The notes under the pieces are model-generated. The model saw only the letters and a list, made by a program, of their open reading frames with translations. It was not told the origin of the DNA and ran no database searches. From Cyclobacteriaceae bacterium (GTDB taxonomy: Bacteria; Bacteroidota; Bacteroidia; Cytophagales; Cyclobacteriaceae): 64,000 nt of DNA. The DNA lies in assembly GCA_020832305.1 (NCBI GenBank), contig JAFIEV010000082.1:393481-457480 (forward strand), read 5' to 3'. The stretch's first letter is position 1. Every line of letters begins with the position of its first letter. Of this stretch, positions 27,616-37,227 are shown one piece after another. The translations under genes and the position numbers were made by a program.

Positions 27616-28653
27616 ATGCTCTCCATTACTATCAGGCGCTTTTGGATTAAACTCACCAGGTGGGAATACTGGCCCACCTGGATTGTCTATTTTCCTGTTT
27701 TTGTATATTATCTGTATTTAAGCCTGAAATCGGGATCGCTGTTGTTTTTCACAAGGGTAAATCCGGAAATGGAGATGGGCGGATTGTTTGGCGCATCAAA
27801 ATACAGGCAATTAGAGCACCTGTCTGATGATTTCAAACCCATTACCCTATTGTTTCAACCGGGCATAGCCTCACAAGACCTGTTGGATAAATTGAATCGG
27901 GCAGGTATAAAATATCCATTTATTCTTAAACCTGATCTCGCGGAGCGTGGCCGTGGCGTGCATTTGGTGGAAGATGAATCATATCTGAAAAACCTATTGA
28001 CAAAAGTTTCTTATCCGTTTATTGTTCAGGAATACATTCAAGGTGAATTTGAGGCCGGCGTATTTGTTTACAAAATTCCGGGCAATACAAAAATAGAAAT
28101 CCCTTCATTGGTCATTAAGGAATTTCTCACGGTACAAGGCGATGGCCGATCAAGTCTCCGTGAGCTGATGCTGAAAAAAGACCGGGCCCTGATGGCATTG
28201 CCAAAACTCAGCAAAAGGCTGGGCAGCAAAATGTTTGAAATACCTCCTGATAATGAAGAAATACATCTGGAACCCATAGGAAACCATAATCGCGGAACCA
28301 AATTTAGAGATGGCAGACATTTAATACACCCAGGTATGTATGATTTTTATGCGGGCATAGTCAGACAATTGCCCGATTTCTTTTATGGAAGGTTTGACCT
28401 GCGGGCGAACAGCCAACATGTTTTTTTGCAGAATAGAAATATAAAAATTCTCGAGGTGAATGGAGTGAATGCAGAGCCCGCCCATATTTACGATCCGGGT
28501 ACTTCCTTGATGTCAGGAATAGTTACCTTATTAAAGCATTGGAACATTATATACAACATTGCGAGGGCTAACCAAAGCAATGGATACCCATTGCAAACAT
28601 ACAAGGAAGCATTACAACATTACTGGCAATGGAGAAAAGCTGTAAGGATTTGA
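27616..28653 (+). CDS. ATP-grasp domain protein with hydrophobic N-terminal segment
   Basis: The 345-residue protein opens with a membrane-like segment (TWIVYFPVFVYYLYLSL) and then an ATP-grasp core related to D-Ala-D-Ala ligase-like enzymes: AGIKYPFILKPDLAERGRGVHLV, PFIVQEYIQGEFEAGVFVY, VQGDGRSSLRELMLK and the metal-binding RFDLRANS with KILEVNGVNAEPAHIYDP. These give the lysine, glutamate and asparagine positions for ATP-Mg binding, so it should be active, ligating a carboxylate to an amine or similar. The substrate is unknown. It starts 98 bases after the LytTR regulator. 'D-alanine--D-alanine ligase' would be over-annotation. Confidence 0.75.
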   Translation: MLSITIRRFWIKLTRWEYWPTWIVYFPVFVYYLYLSLKSGSLLFFTRVNPEMEMGGLFGASKYRQLEHLSDDFKPITLLFQPGIASQDLLDKLNRAGIKYPFILKPDLAERGRGVHLVEDESYLKNLLTKVSYPFIVQEYIQGEFEAGVFVYKIPGNTKIEIPSLVIKEFLTVQGDGRSSLRELMLKKDRALMALPKLSKRLGSKMFEIPPDNEEIHLEPIGNHNRGTKFRDGRHLIHPGMYDFYAGIVRQLPDFFYGRFDLRANSQHVFLQNRNIKILEVNGVNAEPAHIYDPGTSLMSGIVTLLKHWNIIYNIARANQSNGYPLQTYKEALQHYWQWRKAVRI

Positions 28654-28685
28654 TATTGGGGCGAAGGAGTGTCGGAAAGGAAATA

Positions 28686-28722
28686 AAAAAACCCATGAAA
28701 CTTTTGCGGCTTCATGGGTTTA
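28686..28722. terminator. Bidirectional terminator between convergent genes
   Basis: AAACCCATGAA and TTCATGGGTTT form an 11-base perfect stem with an A-run before it and a T-rich flank after it, between the ATP-grasp gene (plus) and the lipoprotein gene (minus). It can serve both strands. Confidence 0.85.
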
Positions 28723-28731
28723 AGAAATATT

Positions 28732-29331
28732 TTATACAACATCTACAAGAATAAACACCACACCAGCGAGTATAAGTAAGACACCAAACAAGCCCAACAC
28801 ACCTCCGGCGGCAAACAGCGTTTCGAGAATAAGCAGTATAATACCAATACCACCGAAAATCACGCCCAGTCGGGTGTATCCTGTAAGCTGACTGGGTGAA
28901 TTCATTTCTTTAATGTCGAGGTTATTTTTGGAATGCGAGGCCTTTATGCTTTTCAGTTCGCCTTTGATTTCCTTGCGTAGTGCTCTCTTTTCTGATGCAC
29001 TCATACTGGCGAGCGCCGTTTCAACTTTTCCCCGGTTTAATTCTTTCTGATCAGATTCAAGTCCTGTCAGTTTGATCAACTTCCCGGTAGCAGATTCAAT
29101 ATTTTCCTGTAATTCGTTGTTTGTATTTACCTGTTCTGAATTGCTGGTGAGAAGGGCATTGTCTTTAGGAGCCTCCTCCTGAGGCATTAATCGTTGGGTA
29201 TTATGGCTGATGTGCTTAAATTTATAGGCACTGGCATAATCAAATTTTCGCGTACCTGAGCAGGCGCTCATGACGAGTGCAACCATTACACCCATCAACA
29301 AAAATACTTGGTTTTTAGGCATTTTCAGCAT
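28732..29331 (-). CDS. Putative lipoprotein with two C-terminal membrane segments
   Basis: The 199-residue protein has a lipobox at VALVMSACSG, a polar and partly charged middle (ELNRGKVETALASMSASEKRALRKEI, mostly helical), and two adjacent hydrophobic stretches at the end (LGVIFGGIGIILLILETLFAA and GVLGLFGVLLILAGVVFIL). An anchored N terminus plus a membrane hairpin at the C terminus is a layout seen in small Bacteroidota proteins of unknown function. No catalytic motif. The gene stands alone, flanked by asnB upstream and a terminator downstream. Confidence 0.6.
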   Translation of the reverse strand: MLKMPKNQVFLLMGVMVALVMSACSGTRKFDYASAYKFKHISHNTQRLMPQEEAPKDNALLTSNSEQVNTNNELQENIESATGKLIKLTGLESDQKELNRGKVETALASMSASEKRALRKEIKGELKSIKASHSKNNLDIKEMNSPSQLTGYTRLGVIFGGIGIILLILETLFAAGGVLGLFGVLLILAGVVFILVDVV

Positions 29332-29457
29332 GTTGATGTTTACATTTTAAGTGTCTGTAACAATTCAATTGTATTTTGGCATTGCAATATAAAATGAAAG
29401 GATAAATACGGCACCTATTTTAATAAAAAATTACCAGTATTGTTGATTATAATAGCA

Positions 29458-31305
29458 TTAAAAATGCTTTTCCATCCATTTTTGCAGCAGCAGGCAAGCC
29501 CATATCTCCTGGCTGAAATCGGCTTTTCGCATGGTATGTGCATCGATCATATTTTTCAAATTGGCAAATGAGACAAATTGGTACAATGCTGCATCCGGCT
29601 GGTAAAGCGATTCCAACAGGTACCTGCCTTCTTTTTTGCGCAGCCATTTGCCGAAGGGAAGTCCGAAACCTTCTTTTTTTCGGTACGCAAATTCGGCAGC
29701 CCCCATATTCTGCAATAATTTTTTAAGCATCCATTTTCTGCCTTTGGATATCAGATATAAGGCATCGGCATTTTGCGCCAATCGTTTAACATTTTCATCG
29801 AGATAAGGCATGCGCATTTCAAGTCCCCAGCGCATACTCATCTGATCGCTGATGGCCAGTACATCACTACTAAGGTAGCCGTGTTCATCCTGGTAAAGTG
29901 CTTTTCTAAAGAGTATTTCTGCATTAAGCGCAAATGCTGAAGCGTCATTTTTTAAATCAGGTGCAAGGTAGAGACCTTTGAGCTTTTGAAAATTCAAAAA
30001 TGTGGTTTCAGGATTGGGATCAATACCGGAAATGAGCTTTTTATACAGCCTGAAAGATTTTCTGAAAGGATGATCAAATCCATCTGGCAACCTTTCAGCA
30101 CCATATTTTAACAGGGGCAGGGCTGGCATAAGTATACGGTAATAGCGGAGGTACTGATAATAAGCCCAATGCCGGTTGTAGCCGGCAAAAAGTTCATCGG
30201 CACCGGCACCGGATATAACATATTTAACATGATCTGAGGCATATCTGCAGATTAACCAATTAGTATATGCGCCGTGATCAGCTACCGGCTGGTCTACCGA
30301 TTCGAGGAAGTCTTCAAATAGGTCGAGATCTCTAACCTTCATTTCAATACAATGATGTTCTGCTCCAAATTGCTTTGCCGCCTTTCGGGCATAGAGGTAG
30401 TCTTGTGTACCAAAAGCACGCTCATTTTCTGAATTGACAAGAGAGAATACCGGAAGATTGTAAGATTGTTGTTGCAGTAAAGCCAGAAGCAAGGTTGAAT
30501 CAACACCACCGCTTAAGAGCAGCCCGCCGGGTACCGCTGTTTGAATATGGCGTTGAATGGCCCTTTGCAGGACATTTTCAAGGTCTTTCAAACCGGGCCG
30601 GGCCTCTGTCTTATCTGTATCTGCTATTTGCTGTGGCTTATGATGATAAAACTTTCCATCTAAATAACGAATCTGGCATCCATCTTCCAATTCATATACA
30701 TGATTGATCAGGGTTTCGGGCTTGATGGGGTATCGATAGCTCAGATAGTTTTGAATTTGCCCTGTATTGAGTGATTTTTCTATTAAACTACTGGCCATAA
30801 TGCCCCTGATCTCAGAAGAAGCGATGATAAAATCTTCATTTTGATAATAGAATAGAGGTTTCATCCCTGAAGGGTCCCTGGCCATAAGAATCAAGCCTTC
30901 CTGCAAATCTGCAAATACAAAACTGTACATACCTTCAAGGGCTTGCTGTCCGCTTTCGCGATGCAGGATAAGCCAATGCAGTAAAACTTCTGTATCGGAC
31001 TGGCCATAAAAGTGGCAGCCTAAGGTTTCTAGCTTATTTCTGAGCGCTATGTAATTGTAGATTTCTCCATTATAGACAAGCACATACCGTCCATCATGGC
31101 TTTGCATGGGCTGGCTTCCATACAAACTTTGGTCTGTTATGGCCAACCTGGAAGCTGAAAAATAAACCCGGCTTTTGTGGAGATATTCAAAATGCAGTTG
31201 TGAGGTTTCATCCGGACCGCGGTGTTGTGTTGCCGATGCCATTCGGGCGATGGGTACCTCATTAATTTTTAATTTTTTATCCAGTATAAAATTAAAACCG
31301 CACAT
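29458..31305 (-). CDS. asnB: Asparagine synthetase (glutamine-hydrolysing)
   Basis: AsnB makes asparagine from aspartate, ATP and glutamine-derived ammonia. The 615-residue protein starts MCGFNF with the nucleophile Cys2 of the Ntn glutaminase domain, followed by TQHRGPDET, VYNGEIYNY and QSDTEVLLHW. The synthetase domain has the PP-loop LLLSGGVDSTLLL, then ISGAGADELFAGYNRHW and DVLAISDQMSMRWGLEMRMPYLD. Paralogues of this size also act in polysaccharide or antibiotic amidation, and the gene has no amino-acid neighbours, so asparagine is the default rather than proven. The ECF sigma unit lies directly upstream, 82 bases from its small partner gene. Confidence 0.88.
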   Translation of the reverse strand: MCGFNFILDKKLKINEVPIARMASATQHRGPDETSQLHFEYLHKSRVYFSASRLAITDQSLYGSQPMQSHDGRYVLVYNGEIYNYIALRNKLETLGCHFYGQSDTEVLLHWLILHRESGQQALEGMYSFVFADLQEGLILMARDPSGMKPLFYYQNEDFIIASSEIRGIMASSLIEKSLNTGQIQNYLSYRYPIKPETLINHVYELEDGCQIRYLDGKFYHHKPQQIADTDKTEARPGLKDLENVLQRAIQRHIQTAVPGGLLLSGGVDSTLLLALLQQQSYNLPVFSLVNSENERAFGTQDYLYARKAAKQFGAEHHCIEMKVRDLDLFEDFLESVDQPVADHGAYTNWLICRYASDHVKYVISGAGADELFAGYNRHWAYYQYLRYYRILMPALPLLKYGAERLPDGFDHPFRKSFRLYKKLISGIDPNPETTFLNFQKLKGLYLAPDLKNDASAFALNAEILFRKALYQDEHGYLSSDVLAISDQMSMRWGLEMRMPYLDENVKRLAQNADALYLISKGRKWMLKKLLQNMGAAEFAYRKKEGFGLPFGKWLRKKEGRYLLESLYQPDAALYQFVSFANLKNMIDAHTMRKADFSQEIWACLLLQKWMEKHF

Positions 31306-31386
31306 GAATTCCTAATCAGACTGATCGAAAGTCTGCAATAAACCAAAAAAAACCGATAGGATAAAAAAACAGAGTAATATCAGACC

Positions 31387-31617
31387 TTACAGAACATGAA
31401 TGTTTTCACGTGCATATTGAAAAATATTTTCCATAATCTTTTCAGGAGCTTCTATACTAAGCTCGTCCATTTCTTTACGGAGTTCTTTCAAGGTGAGATA
31501 TATTTCGTATAATGGCTCATTTATGAGCAGGGCACATTCTATTTCATCACTTTCTTCTGAGTTGGTTTCGTGATAGATGTACCTTATCAGGTCGTTAAGG
31601 GTACAGGTTTCTGTCAT
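31387..31617 (-). CDS. Small partner protein of the ECF sigma factor
   Basis: This 76-residue soluble protein starts MTETCTLNDLIRYIYHETNSEE and is rich in acidic and leucine residues, predicted mainly helical, with one cysteine near the start. Its start lies 23 bases inside the sigma-factor gene, so the two are co-translated. Small proteins beginning with this 'C-x-x-N-D-L-I-R-Y-x-Y-x-E-T' pattern commonly follow ECF sigma factors in Cytophagales; I know no experiment on them. An anti-sigma or sigma-stabilising role is inference. It has no membrane segment, unlike usual anti-sigma factors. Confidence 0.7.
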   Translation of the reverse strand: MTETCTLNDLIRYIYHETNSEESDEIECALLINEPLYEIYLTLKELRKEMDELSIEAPEKIMENIFQYARENIHVL

Positions 31618-32197
31618 AGGCCATATTATGTTTGATCATTTTCTTTCTAAGATTGATCAAAGCATATCTCATGCGACCAAGGGCAGTGTTAATACTTACA
31701 CCGGTAGAATCGGCAATTTCCTTAAAGCTCATATCCATGTAGCTTCTCATAATCAGCACTTCTTTCTGCGCTGGAGGAAGTTCCTGAATAAGCTTTTTCA
31801 GCTTGTTATGCGTATCCTTTTTAATTTGAAGTTCCTCATAAGGAGCCTCAGCAAATTCCAGAGTATTAAACACATTGTTGCCGTCATCCATCACGATGGT
31901 TGGGTATCTTTTGAATTTTCTGAAAGTATCTATGGCCAGGTTATGAGCAATTCTCATAATCCAGGGTAGAAACTTTCCTTCTTCATTGTACCTTCCCCCA
32001 TTAATGGTATTGATAGCTTTGATAAAAGTTTCCTGCAATAAATCCTCAGCCAAATACCTGTCTTTTACAATCAGGTTAATAGCTGTAAAAATTTTGTTTT
32101 TGTGTCGGTTGCTTAGTTCCTTAAAAGCCTCTTCGTCACCATTCCTGTAAAGTGATACCAGTTTGCTATCACTAATTGAATATTTCTTCATCTTCAA
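31595..32197 (-). CDS. ECF-type RNA polymerase sigma factor
   Basis: The 200-residue protein has region 2 (LVSLYRNGDEEAFKELSNRH, AEDLLQETFIKAINTI, KFLPWIMRIAHNLAIDTFRK) and region 4 with an HTH (LPPAQKEVLIMRSYMDMSFK and STGVSINTALGRMRYAL), the organisation of small sigma-70 factors that direct RNA polymerase to specific promoters. It overlaps the 76-residue partner gene. No anti-sigma/FecR gene follows and no SusCD pair is adjacent, so it is not a typical FecI-type polysaccharide sigma. Probably self-regulated from the region between it and uvrA. Confidence 0.92.
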   Translation of the reverse strand: MKMKKYSISDSKLVSLYRNGDEEAFKELSNRHKNKIFTAINLIVKDRYLAEDLLQETFIKAINTINGGRYNEEGKFLPWIMRIAHNLAIDTFRKFKRYPTIVMDDGNNVFNTLEFAEAPYEELQIKKDTHNKLKKLIQELPPAQKEVLIMRSYMDMSFKEIADSTGVSINTALGRMRYALINLRKKMIKHNMAYDRNLYP

Positions 32198-32433
32198 TTG
32201 GCAATTAGTTAACGTAGAGTTTTATTTCATATTGCAGCTTTTAATTAGTTTCTGAAATTTGACCAATATCAAAGGTAATTAATCTGATTTTAACAAGCAA
32301 TAACGGAAGTTTAATTCGTTATTATTTGATGTTAAAAATTGTTAAAATGGCGGAGAAGTGAAGGGAATTTATTTTTTTCCTACAACCTCTCAACATTTTA
32401 GCCCGTAATACTATAACACATTTGATGCATATA

Positions 32434-32469
32434 GGTTTTTACATATGTGCTCAGGCATATGTATCTTTG
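32434..32469 (+). promoter_or_regulatory. Putative uvrA promoter
   Basis: TATCTTTG at 32462-32469 fits the Bacteroidota -7 consensus TAnnTTTG; a T-rich GTTTTTA at 32434-32440 sits 21 bases upstream in the -33 position. The implied transcript would start only about 12 bases before the uvrA ATG at 32487, a short leader without Shine-Dalgarno. Confidence 0.45.
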
Positions 32470-32486
32470 CCTGCTAATTATAAATT

Positions 32487-35321
32487 ATGCATCAAACCAA
32501 CATAATAAAAGACCACAATATTCATACCAGTATAGATGAATTTGATCCCAGGCATTATATTATTATAAAGGGAGCCAGGGTAAATAATCTGAAAAACATC
32601 AGCGTAGCCATTCCCCGCAATAAGCTGGTGGTAATAACGGGTTTATCTGGCTCCGGCAAATCTTCACTGGCTTTCGATACTTTATTTGCCGAAGGTCAAA
32701 GAATGTATGTGGAAAGCCTGAGTTCTTATGCCCGGCAGTTTCTGGGCCGCATGGAGAAGCCCGAAGTAGATTATATAAAGGGTGTAGCTCCTGCCATCTC
32801 CATTGAACAAAAAGTAAATACCCGCAACCCAAGGTCTACCGTAGGCACCACCACAGAAATTTACGACTATCTTAAATTGCTCTTTTCACGGATCGGAGAT
32901 ACATTATCTCCTAAGAGTGGAATGAAAGTTCATAAAGACAGCGTTGGCGATGTGGTTGATTACCTGAATACCTTTCCTGAAGAAACCCGCTATGTGATTA
33001 GTTGTCCTCTGGTAAAAACCAATGGACGAAGCATGGATGAAGAGTTGAGCATTTTGTTGAGCAAGGGATATACCCGGGTAATTTACAATGAAGAGGTGGT
33101 TTTTATTGAGGATCTTCAAAAAAGCGGACAAGTCAATGGCAAGGCTATTGAAATATTGATTGATCGCAACGTACTAAAAAAGGGAGATGAAGACAATCAG
33201 TTCAGGTTGTTTGACAGTGTGCAAACGGCTTTTTTTGAAGGACTTGGCAGATGTTTTATAGAAGTGCCTGGAAAGGGAAGAAGGGAGTTCAGCGACCGTT
33301 TTGAGGCAGATGGCATTTTATTTGAAGTGCCCAGTGTCAATTTTTTCAGTTTTAACAATCCCTATGGCGCCTGTCGTCGTTGTGAAGGCTTTGGCAAGAT
33401 ACTGGGCATAGATCATGATTTGGTAATTCCCGATAAAAGCCTTTCGGTGTACGAAGGGGCCATAGTACCCTGGCGCAGCGAAACCATGAAACCCTGGCTT
33501 GATAAATTACTGAAAAATGGTGTTTTATTTGATTTTCCTATTCACCGTCCCATCAATGAACTAAACAAAGAACAGTATGAATTATTATGGAGGGGCAATG
33601 CAACATTCGACGGACTGGATGACTTTTTTATACATCTTGAATCAAAGTCACATAAGATACAATACAGGGTTATGTTATCGCGATACCGGGGTAGGACTAC
33701 ATGCCCTGACTGCAAAGGTACACGACTGAGAAAAGATGCAGGCTATGTGAAAATTGAAGGAAAATCAATCATTGATCTGGTCCTTTTGCCAGTTGAAGAT
33801 GTGTTGTTTTTTTTCAGTAATTTACAATTAAATGAATTTAAGGAAAAGGTTGCCCGGCGCATTGTAAAAGAAATTATAAACCGACTACAGTACCTTTGTG
33901 ATGTAGGGCTTGGTTATCTCACTTTAAACCGAATGACAGCAAGTCTTTCAGGGGGCGAGTTTCAAAGGATCAAACTGGCTACTTCCCTTGGGAGTGCGCT
34001 GGTGGGCTCAATGTACATTCTCGATGAACCCAGCATTGGCCTACATCCGAGAGATACCAAAAGACTTGTAGGAGTGTTGGAAAAATTGCGCGACCTGGGC
34101 AACACCGTTATTGTGGTAGAGCATGAAGAAGAAGTCATGCGGGCAGCAGACCAAATCATAGATATAGGCCCCGATGCAGGGTCTAATGGCGGAGAATTAA
34201 TTTTTCAGGGCTCGCTGAATGATATTTTACATAACCCGTCTCTTCAGACACATACAGCGCGGTATCTGTCAGGGCGTGAAAATATTGAAATACCGCCAAT
34301 GCGACGGGCTTGGAACTATGCTATAGAAATTAAAGGAGCCAGAGAAAACAACCTTAAAAATATAGATGTGAAAATACCGCTGGGTTGCCTTACGGTAATT
34401 ACCGGTGTAAGTGGTTCAGGAAAATCTACCCTTGTAAAAAGCATTTTATATCCCTCATTGGGAAAAATGTTTGGACTTGTGGCCGAGCAAACCGGAAAAT
34501 TTGATAAGATAGATGGCGATTATTCCAGAATTAAGGGGATAGAATATGTAGACCAAAACCCCATTGGCAAATCGAGCAGGTCCAATCCGGTTACCTATGT
34601 TAAAGCTTACGATGCCATTCGGCAATTATATGCAGACCAAAGCCTGGCCCGTGCCAAAGCATTTAAATCTTCACATTTTTCTTTCAATGTCGAAGGAGGC
34701 CGATGTGAAACTTGTCAGGGAGAGGGTACTGTACGTATAGAAATGCAGTTTATGGCAGATATTTTTCTCACCTGTGAAGACTGTCATGGCAAGCGTTTTA
34801 AAAGTGAAGTACTTGATGTACAATTTAAAGGTAAATCAATAGCTGATGTGCTAGAGATGACCATTGACGATGCCATGGAGTTTTTTAAAGGCCAAAAGGC
34901 AATTACCAGCCGTTTAAGGCCGTTACAGGAAGTAGGACTGGGTTACATAAGGCTGGGCCAGTCGTCTAATACCTTGAGTGGCGGTGAGGCCCAGAGGGTT
35001 AAGCTTGCATCATACCTGGGAAAAGGAAGCGCCTCGTCAAGAGAAAATTTTTTATTTATCTTTGACGAACCGACAACAGGATTACATTTTCATGATATTA
35101 CCAAATTACTCAAATCGATTAATGCATTAATAGATGCCGGCAACTCAGTAGTAATCATTGAACACAATGTTGAGGTTATAAAATCGGCCGACTGGATTAT
35201 AGACCTGGGTCCTGAAGGTGGTGAAAAAGGGGGTTATGTAGTTTTTCAGGGATTACCTGAAGAAATGATTCAACTGGAAAATAATTATACGGCCAGGTTT
35301 TTGAGGGAGAAGTTTAGTTAA
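32487..35321 (+). CDS. uvrA: UvrABC excinuclease ATPase subunit UvrA
   Basis: UvrA is the damage-recognition ATPase of nucleotide excision repair. The 944-residue protein shows two ABC modules. The first has Walker [17 protein letters not shown], signature [18 protein letters not shown] and Walker [16 protein letters not shown]. The second has [33 protein letters not shown] and [14 protein letters not shown]. Zinc-finger cysteines are in CRRCEGFG with CPDCKGTR, and in CETCQGEG with CEDCHGKR. Length is normal. Some Bacteroidota carry a second UvrA paralogue, which cannot be judged here. An FKBP gene follows 22 bases later and may be co-transcribed. Confidence 0.97.
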   Translation: MHQTNIIKDHNIHTSIDEFDPRHYIIIKGARVNNLKNISVAIPRNKLVVITGLSGSGKSSLAFDTLFAEGQRMYVESLSSYARQFLGRMEKPEVDYIKGVAPAISIEQKVNTRNPRSTVGTTTEIYDYLKLLFSRIGDTLSPKSGMKVHKDSVGDVVDYLNTFPEETRYVISCPLVKTNGRSMDEELSILLSKGYTRVIYNEEVVFIEDLQKSGQVNGKAIEILIDRNVLKKGDEDNQFRLFDSVQTAFFEGLGRCFIEVPGKGRREFSDRFEADGILFEVPSVNFFSFNNPYGACRRCEGFGKILGIDHDLVIPDKSLSVYEGAIVPWRSETMKPWLDKLLKNGVLFDFPIHRPINELNKEQYELLWRGNATFDGLDDFFIHLESKSHKIQYRVMLSRYRGRTTCPDCKGTRLRKDAGYVKIEGKSIIDLVLLPVEDVLFFFSNLQLNEFKEKVARRIVKEIINRLQYLCDVGLGYLTLNRMTASLSGGEFQRIKLATSLGSALVGSMYILDEPSIGLHPRDTKRLVGVLEKLRDLGNTVIVVEHEEEVMRAADQIIDIGPDAGSNGGELIFQGSLNDILHNPSLQTHTARYLSGRENIEIPPMRRAWNYAIEIKGARENNLKNIDVKIPLGCLTVITGVSGSGKSTLVKSILYPSLGKMFGLVAEQTGKFDKIDGDYSRIKGIEYVDQNPIGKSSRSNPVTYVKAYDAIRQLYADQSLARAKAFKSSHFSFNVEGGRCETCQGEGTVRIEMQFMADIFLTCEDCHGKRFKSEVLDVQFKGKSIADVLEMTIDDAMEFFKGQKAITSRLRPLQEVGLGYIRLGQSSNTLSGGEAQRVKLASYLGKGSASSRENFLFIFDEPTTGLHFHDITKLLKSINALIDAGNSVVIIEHNVEVIKSADWIIDLGPEGGEKGGYVVFQGLPEEMIQLENNYTARFLREKFS

Positions 35322-35343
35322 GTTTATATTTTTCATTTCGGAT

Positions 35344-36030
35344 ATGAATAAAATATCTTTTTTGACCGTTTTTTCAATGTTACTGTTTGTTTCATCAGGA
35401 TTGAAAGCGCAGGTATGTGAACATTGCCTTAAGTTACCGTCATTTACCGCTGACCATTGTTATAATGATAGCCGCTTCCCTGCTTTTTGCGTGCAATTTT
35501 CTGAAAAAGAAGATCATATTATCTTCCACAGAGGCAAAAAGGGGCTTGACCGGCTGCCTTTTCCTGATAGGGATTCTACCGACTATTATCTTGCATTGCT
35601 CTCAGATAAAAAGCTCAAGCTAAATGCTCATACAGTATTGTTTTTACAACAGGCTTTTATCAGCTGGGACAAGGTAAAAAGAGATGTTGGTATGCAGTAC
35701 ACAGAATCTGGACTGGGCATAAAAATTGTGAAACAAGGTGAAGGAGATAAACCGGTAAACGGACAGAAAGTAAAAGTACATTACACAGGTACGCTTGCAG
35801 ATGGTACCCGGTTCGACAGTTCTATAGACAGAGGAGTTCCTTTCGAATTTCCTCTGGGTGCTGGCAGGGTAATTAAAGGATGGGATGAAGGTATATCTCT
35901 TCTAAACATAGGTTCTACTGCCATAATTAAGGTGCCGCCAGAACTGGGTTATGGATTGAGGGGAGCCGGAAATACCATACCCCCTAATGCCACATTGTAT
36001 TTTGAAGTTGAATTAATTGATGCAGAATAA
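35344..36030 (+). CDS. Secreted FKBP-type peptidyl-prolyl isomerase with cysteine-rich N-terminal region
   Basis: This 228-residue protein has a signal peptide (LTVFSMLLFVSSGLKAQ) and a C-terminal FKBP domain (KVKVHYTGTLADGTRFDSS, PLGAGRVIKGWDEGI, VPPELGYGLRGAGNTIPPNA, LYFEVELIDAE), with the aromatic and Asp pocket residues of active PPIases. The segment before the FKBP domain (about 20-125) contains VCEHCLKLPSF, HCYNDS and AFCVQFSE, four cysteines that could bind metal or form disulfides; I do not recognise it as a known domain. It is expected in the periplasm or outer membrane, helping protein folding. A second secreted gene follows 18 bases later. Confidence 0.88.
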   Translation: MNKISFLTVFSMLLFVSSGLKAQVCEHCLKLPSFTADHCYNDSRFPAFCVQFSEKEDHIIFHRGKKGLDRLPFPDRDSTDYYLALLSDKKLKLNAHTVLFLQQAFISWDKVKRDVGMQYTESGLGIKIVKQGEGDKPVNGQKVKVHYTGTLADGTRFDSSIDRGVPFEFPLGAGRVIKGWDEGISLLNIGSTAIIKVPPELGYGLRGAGNTIPPNATLYFEVELIDAE

Positions 36031-36048
36031 TACACTTATATTCCTCTG

Positions 36049-37143
36049 ATGTTGGCAAAGAGCATCATAACGGTTTTATCCATGGCAGTACATGTACTGG
36101 CGATGTCGCAGACCTTGCCTGGTGACTTTGACTATTGGCGTGCGAGAATGAACCTCTCTGAATCTGCCGCAGTTTCAAAAGATATGCTCAGTACCCGTTC
36201 GGTCGTTATTGTAAACACCTTGCCGGGAGAGGATATATTCAAAAAACGCGTCGAATGGAAACCAATCTGCGAAACAATACATCCATATCTTGCAGCCATC
36301 GGGGTAGATCCGGTTTTGTATTACCATATGCAGGATGTATTTGCGGCCAGGGAAGTGAGTCTGGCTATAGCGCAGGAAATGCAAAAGCGTGAAATAGCCA
36401 ATATTTTTTTTGTGGATCAATCCAAAAAATCAGGCAGGGATTTTTATACCATTTGCATTACCACTTTTAATGGAAAAGAAAGTTTTACAGATCCCGGGCA
36501 GGCAGCCTGGTACATCGATGGTGAGTCTTTACCGGGCATGATGAGACCCATGCTTCGCCATATTGAGACCCATGCTAAAAAGCAGGAAAATCTGCTCGTT
36601 CTTGAGAAACCCGAATATTACAAGCCGGTAGGAGTGGTAAAAGGAAGAAGGCATGAAACGTATATGCAGGATTTGAGAATAGAAAATATCGCCGTTCCAG
36701 AAAGCCTCAAAGGTACCCTGGCAATAAAATCGGGAAGAGAAGAAAAGACTGCCGATCCTGCTTCAGAAGTTGAAATAATTTTTTCAAAATATCCTTATAA
36801 ATACGGCTTTACTGATTTTGATTTTTCTGAAGAAGAAATCCGCAAAAAGGGATTTCAGTATTTACTGCTGTATATTCATACAACATCGGGGCAGGCCAGA
36901 AAATTTTTACAGTACAGAGATGAGCCCAACCTGAAATCCATTCCTTCAATGCAACTACAGACCGACGGCAGCATCAAAACGACAGAGGTACCTGCTGATG
37001 CCACTATATATAAATTCTATATAAAACATATCTATACCGGAGACATCTACCTGGGCGAACGCTGGGATGCCGCAACTACCTGGCAGGAGGCGCTGAATAA
37101 CCACCTCGATTTTATTATAAAAGCACTGGAAAGAAAAAACTAG
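36049..37143 (+). CDS. Secreted protein of unknown function
   Basis: The 364-residue protein has a putative signal peptide (SIITVLSMAVHVLAMSQ). Notable stretches are SVVIVNTLPGEDIFKKRVEW, EMQKREIANIFFVDQSKKSG, and a last third with HTTSGQARKFLQYRD and YKFYIKHIYTGDIYLGERWDAATTW. I do not recognise a named family or catalytic motif. It starts 18 bases after the FKBP gene, so uvrA-fkbp-this gene may be one transcript. No membrane segments after the leader. Confidence 0.65.
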   Translation: MLAKSIITVLSMAVHVLAMSQTLPGDFDYWRARMNLSESAAVSKDMLSTRSVVIVNTLPGEDIFKKRVEWKPICETIHPYLAAIGVDPVLYYHMQDVFAAREVSLAIAQEMQKREIANIFFVDQSKKSGRDFYTICITTFNGKESFTDPGQAAWYIDGESLPGMMRPMLRHIETHAKKQENLLVLEKPEYYKPVGVVKGRRHETYMQDLRIENIAVPESLKGTLAIKSGREEKTADPASEVEIIFSKYPYKYGFTDFDFSEEEIRKKGFQYLLLYIHTTSGQARKFLQYRDEPNLKSIPSMQLQTDGSIKTTEVPADATIYKFYIKHIYTGDIYLGERWDAATTWQEALNNHLDFIIKALERKN

Positions 37144-37172
37144 TCCTTTTGCCTTATTAATAAACCGCTTTA

Positions 37173-37204
37173 TTTGGGATAAGTCGTTGAGTTTTTTAAT
37201 TTAA
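37173..37204 (+). promoter_or_regulatory. Putative glpK promoter
   Basis: TTTG at 37173-37176, a 20-base spacer, and TAATTTAA at 37197-37204 resemble the Bacteroidota TTTG / TAnnTTTG promoter; the last two bases of the -7 element deviate. It lies 23 bases before the glpK start. Confidence 0.35.
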
Positions 37205-37227
37205 ACTCTGAAACAACATTTTCCCCC

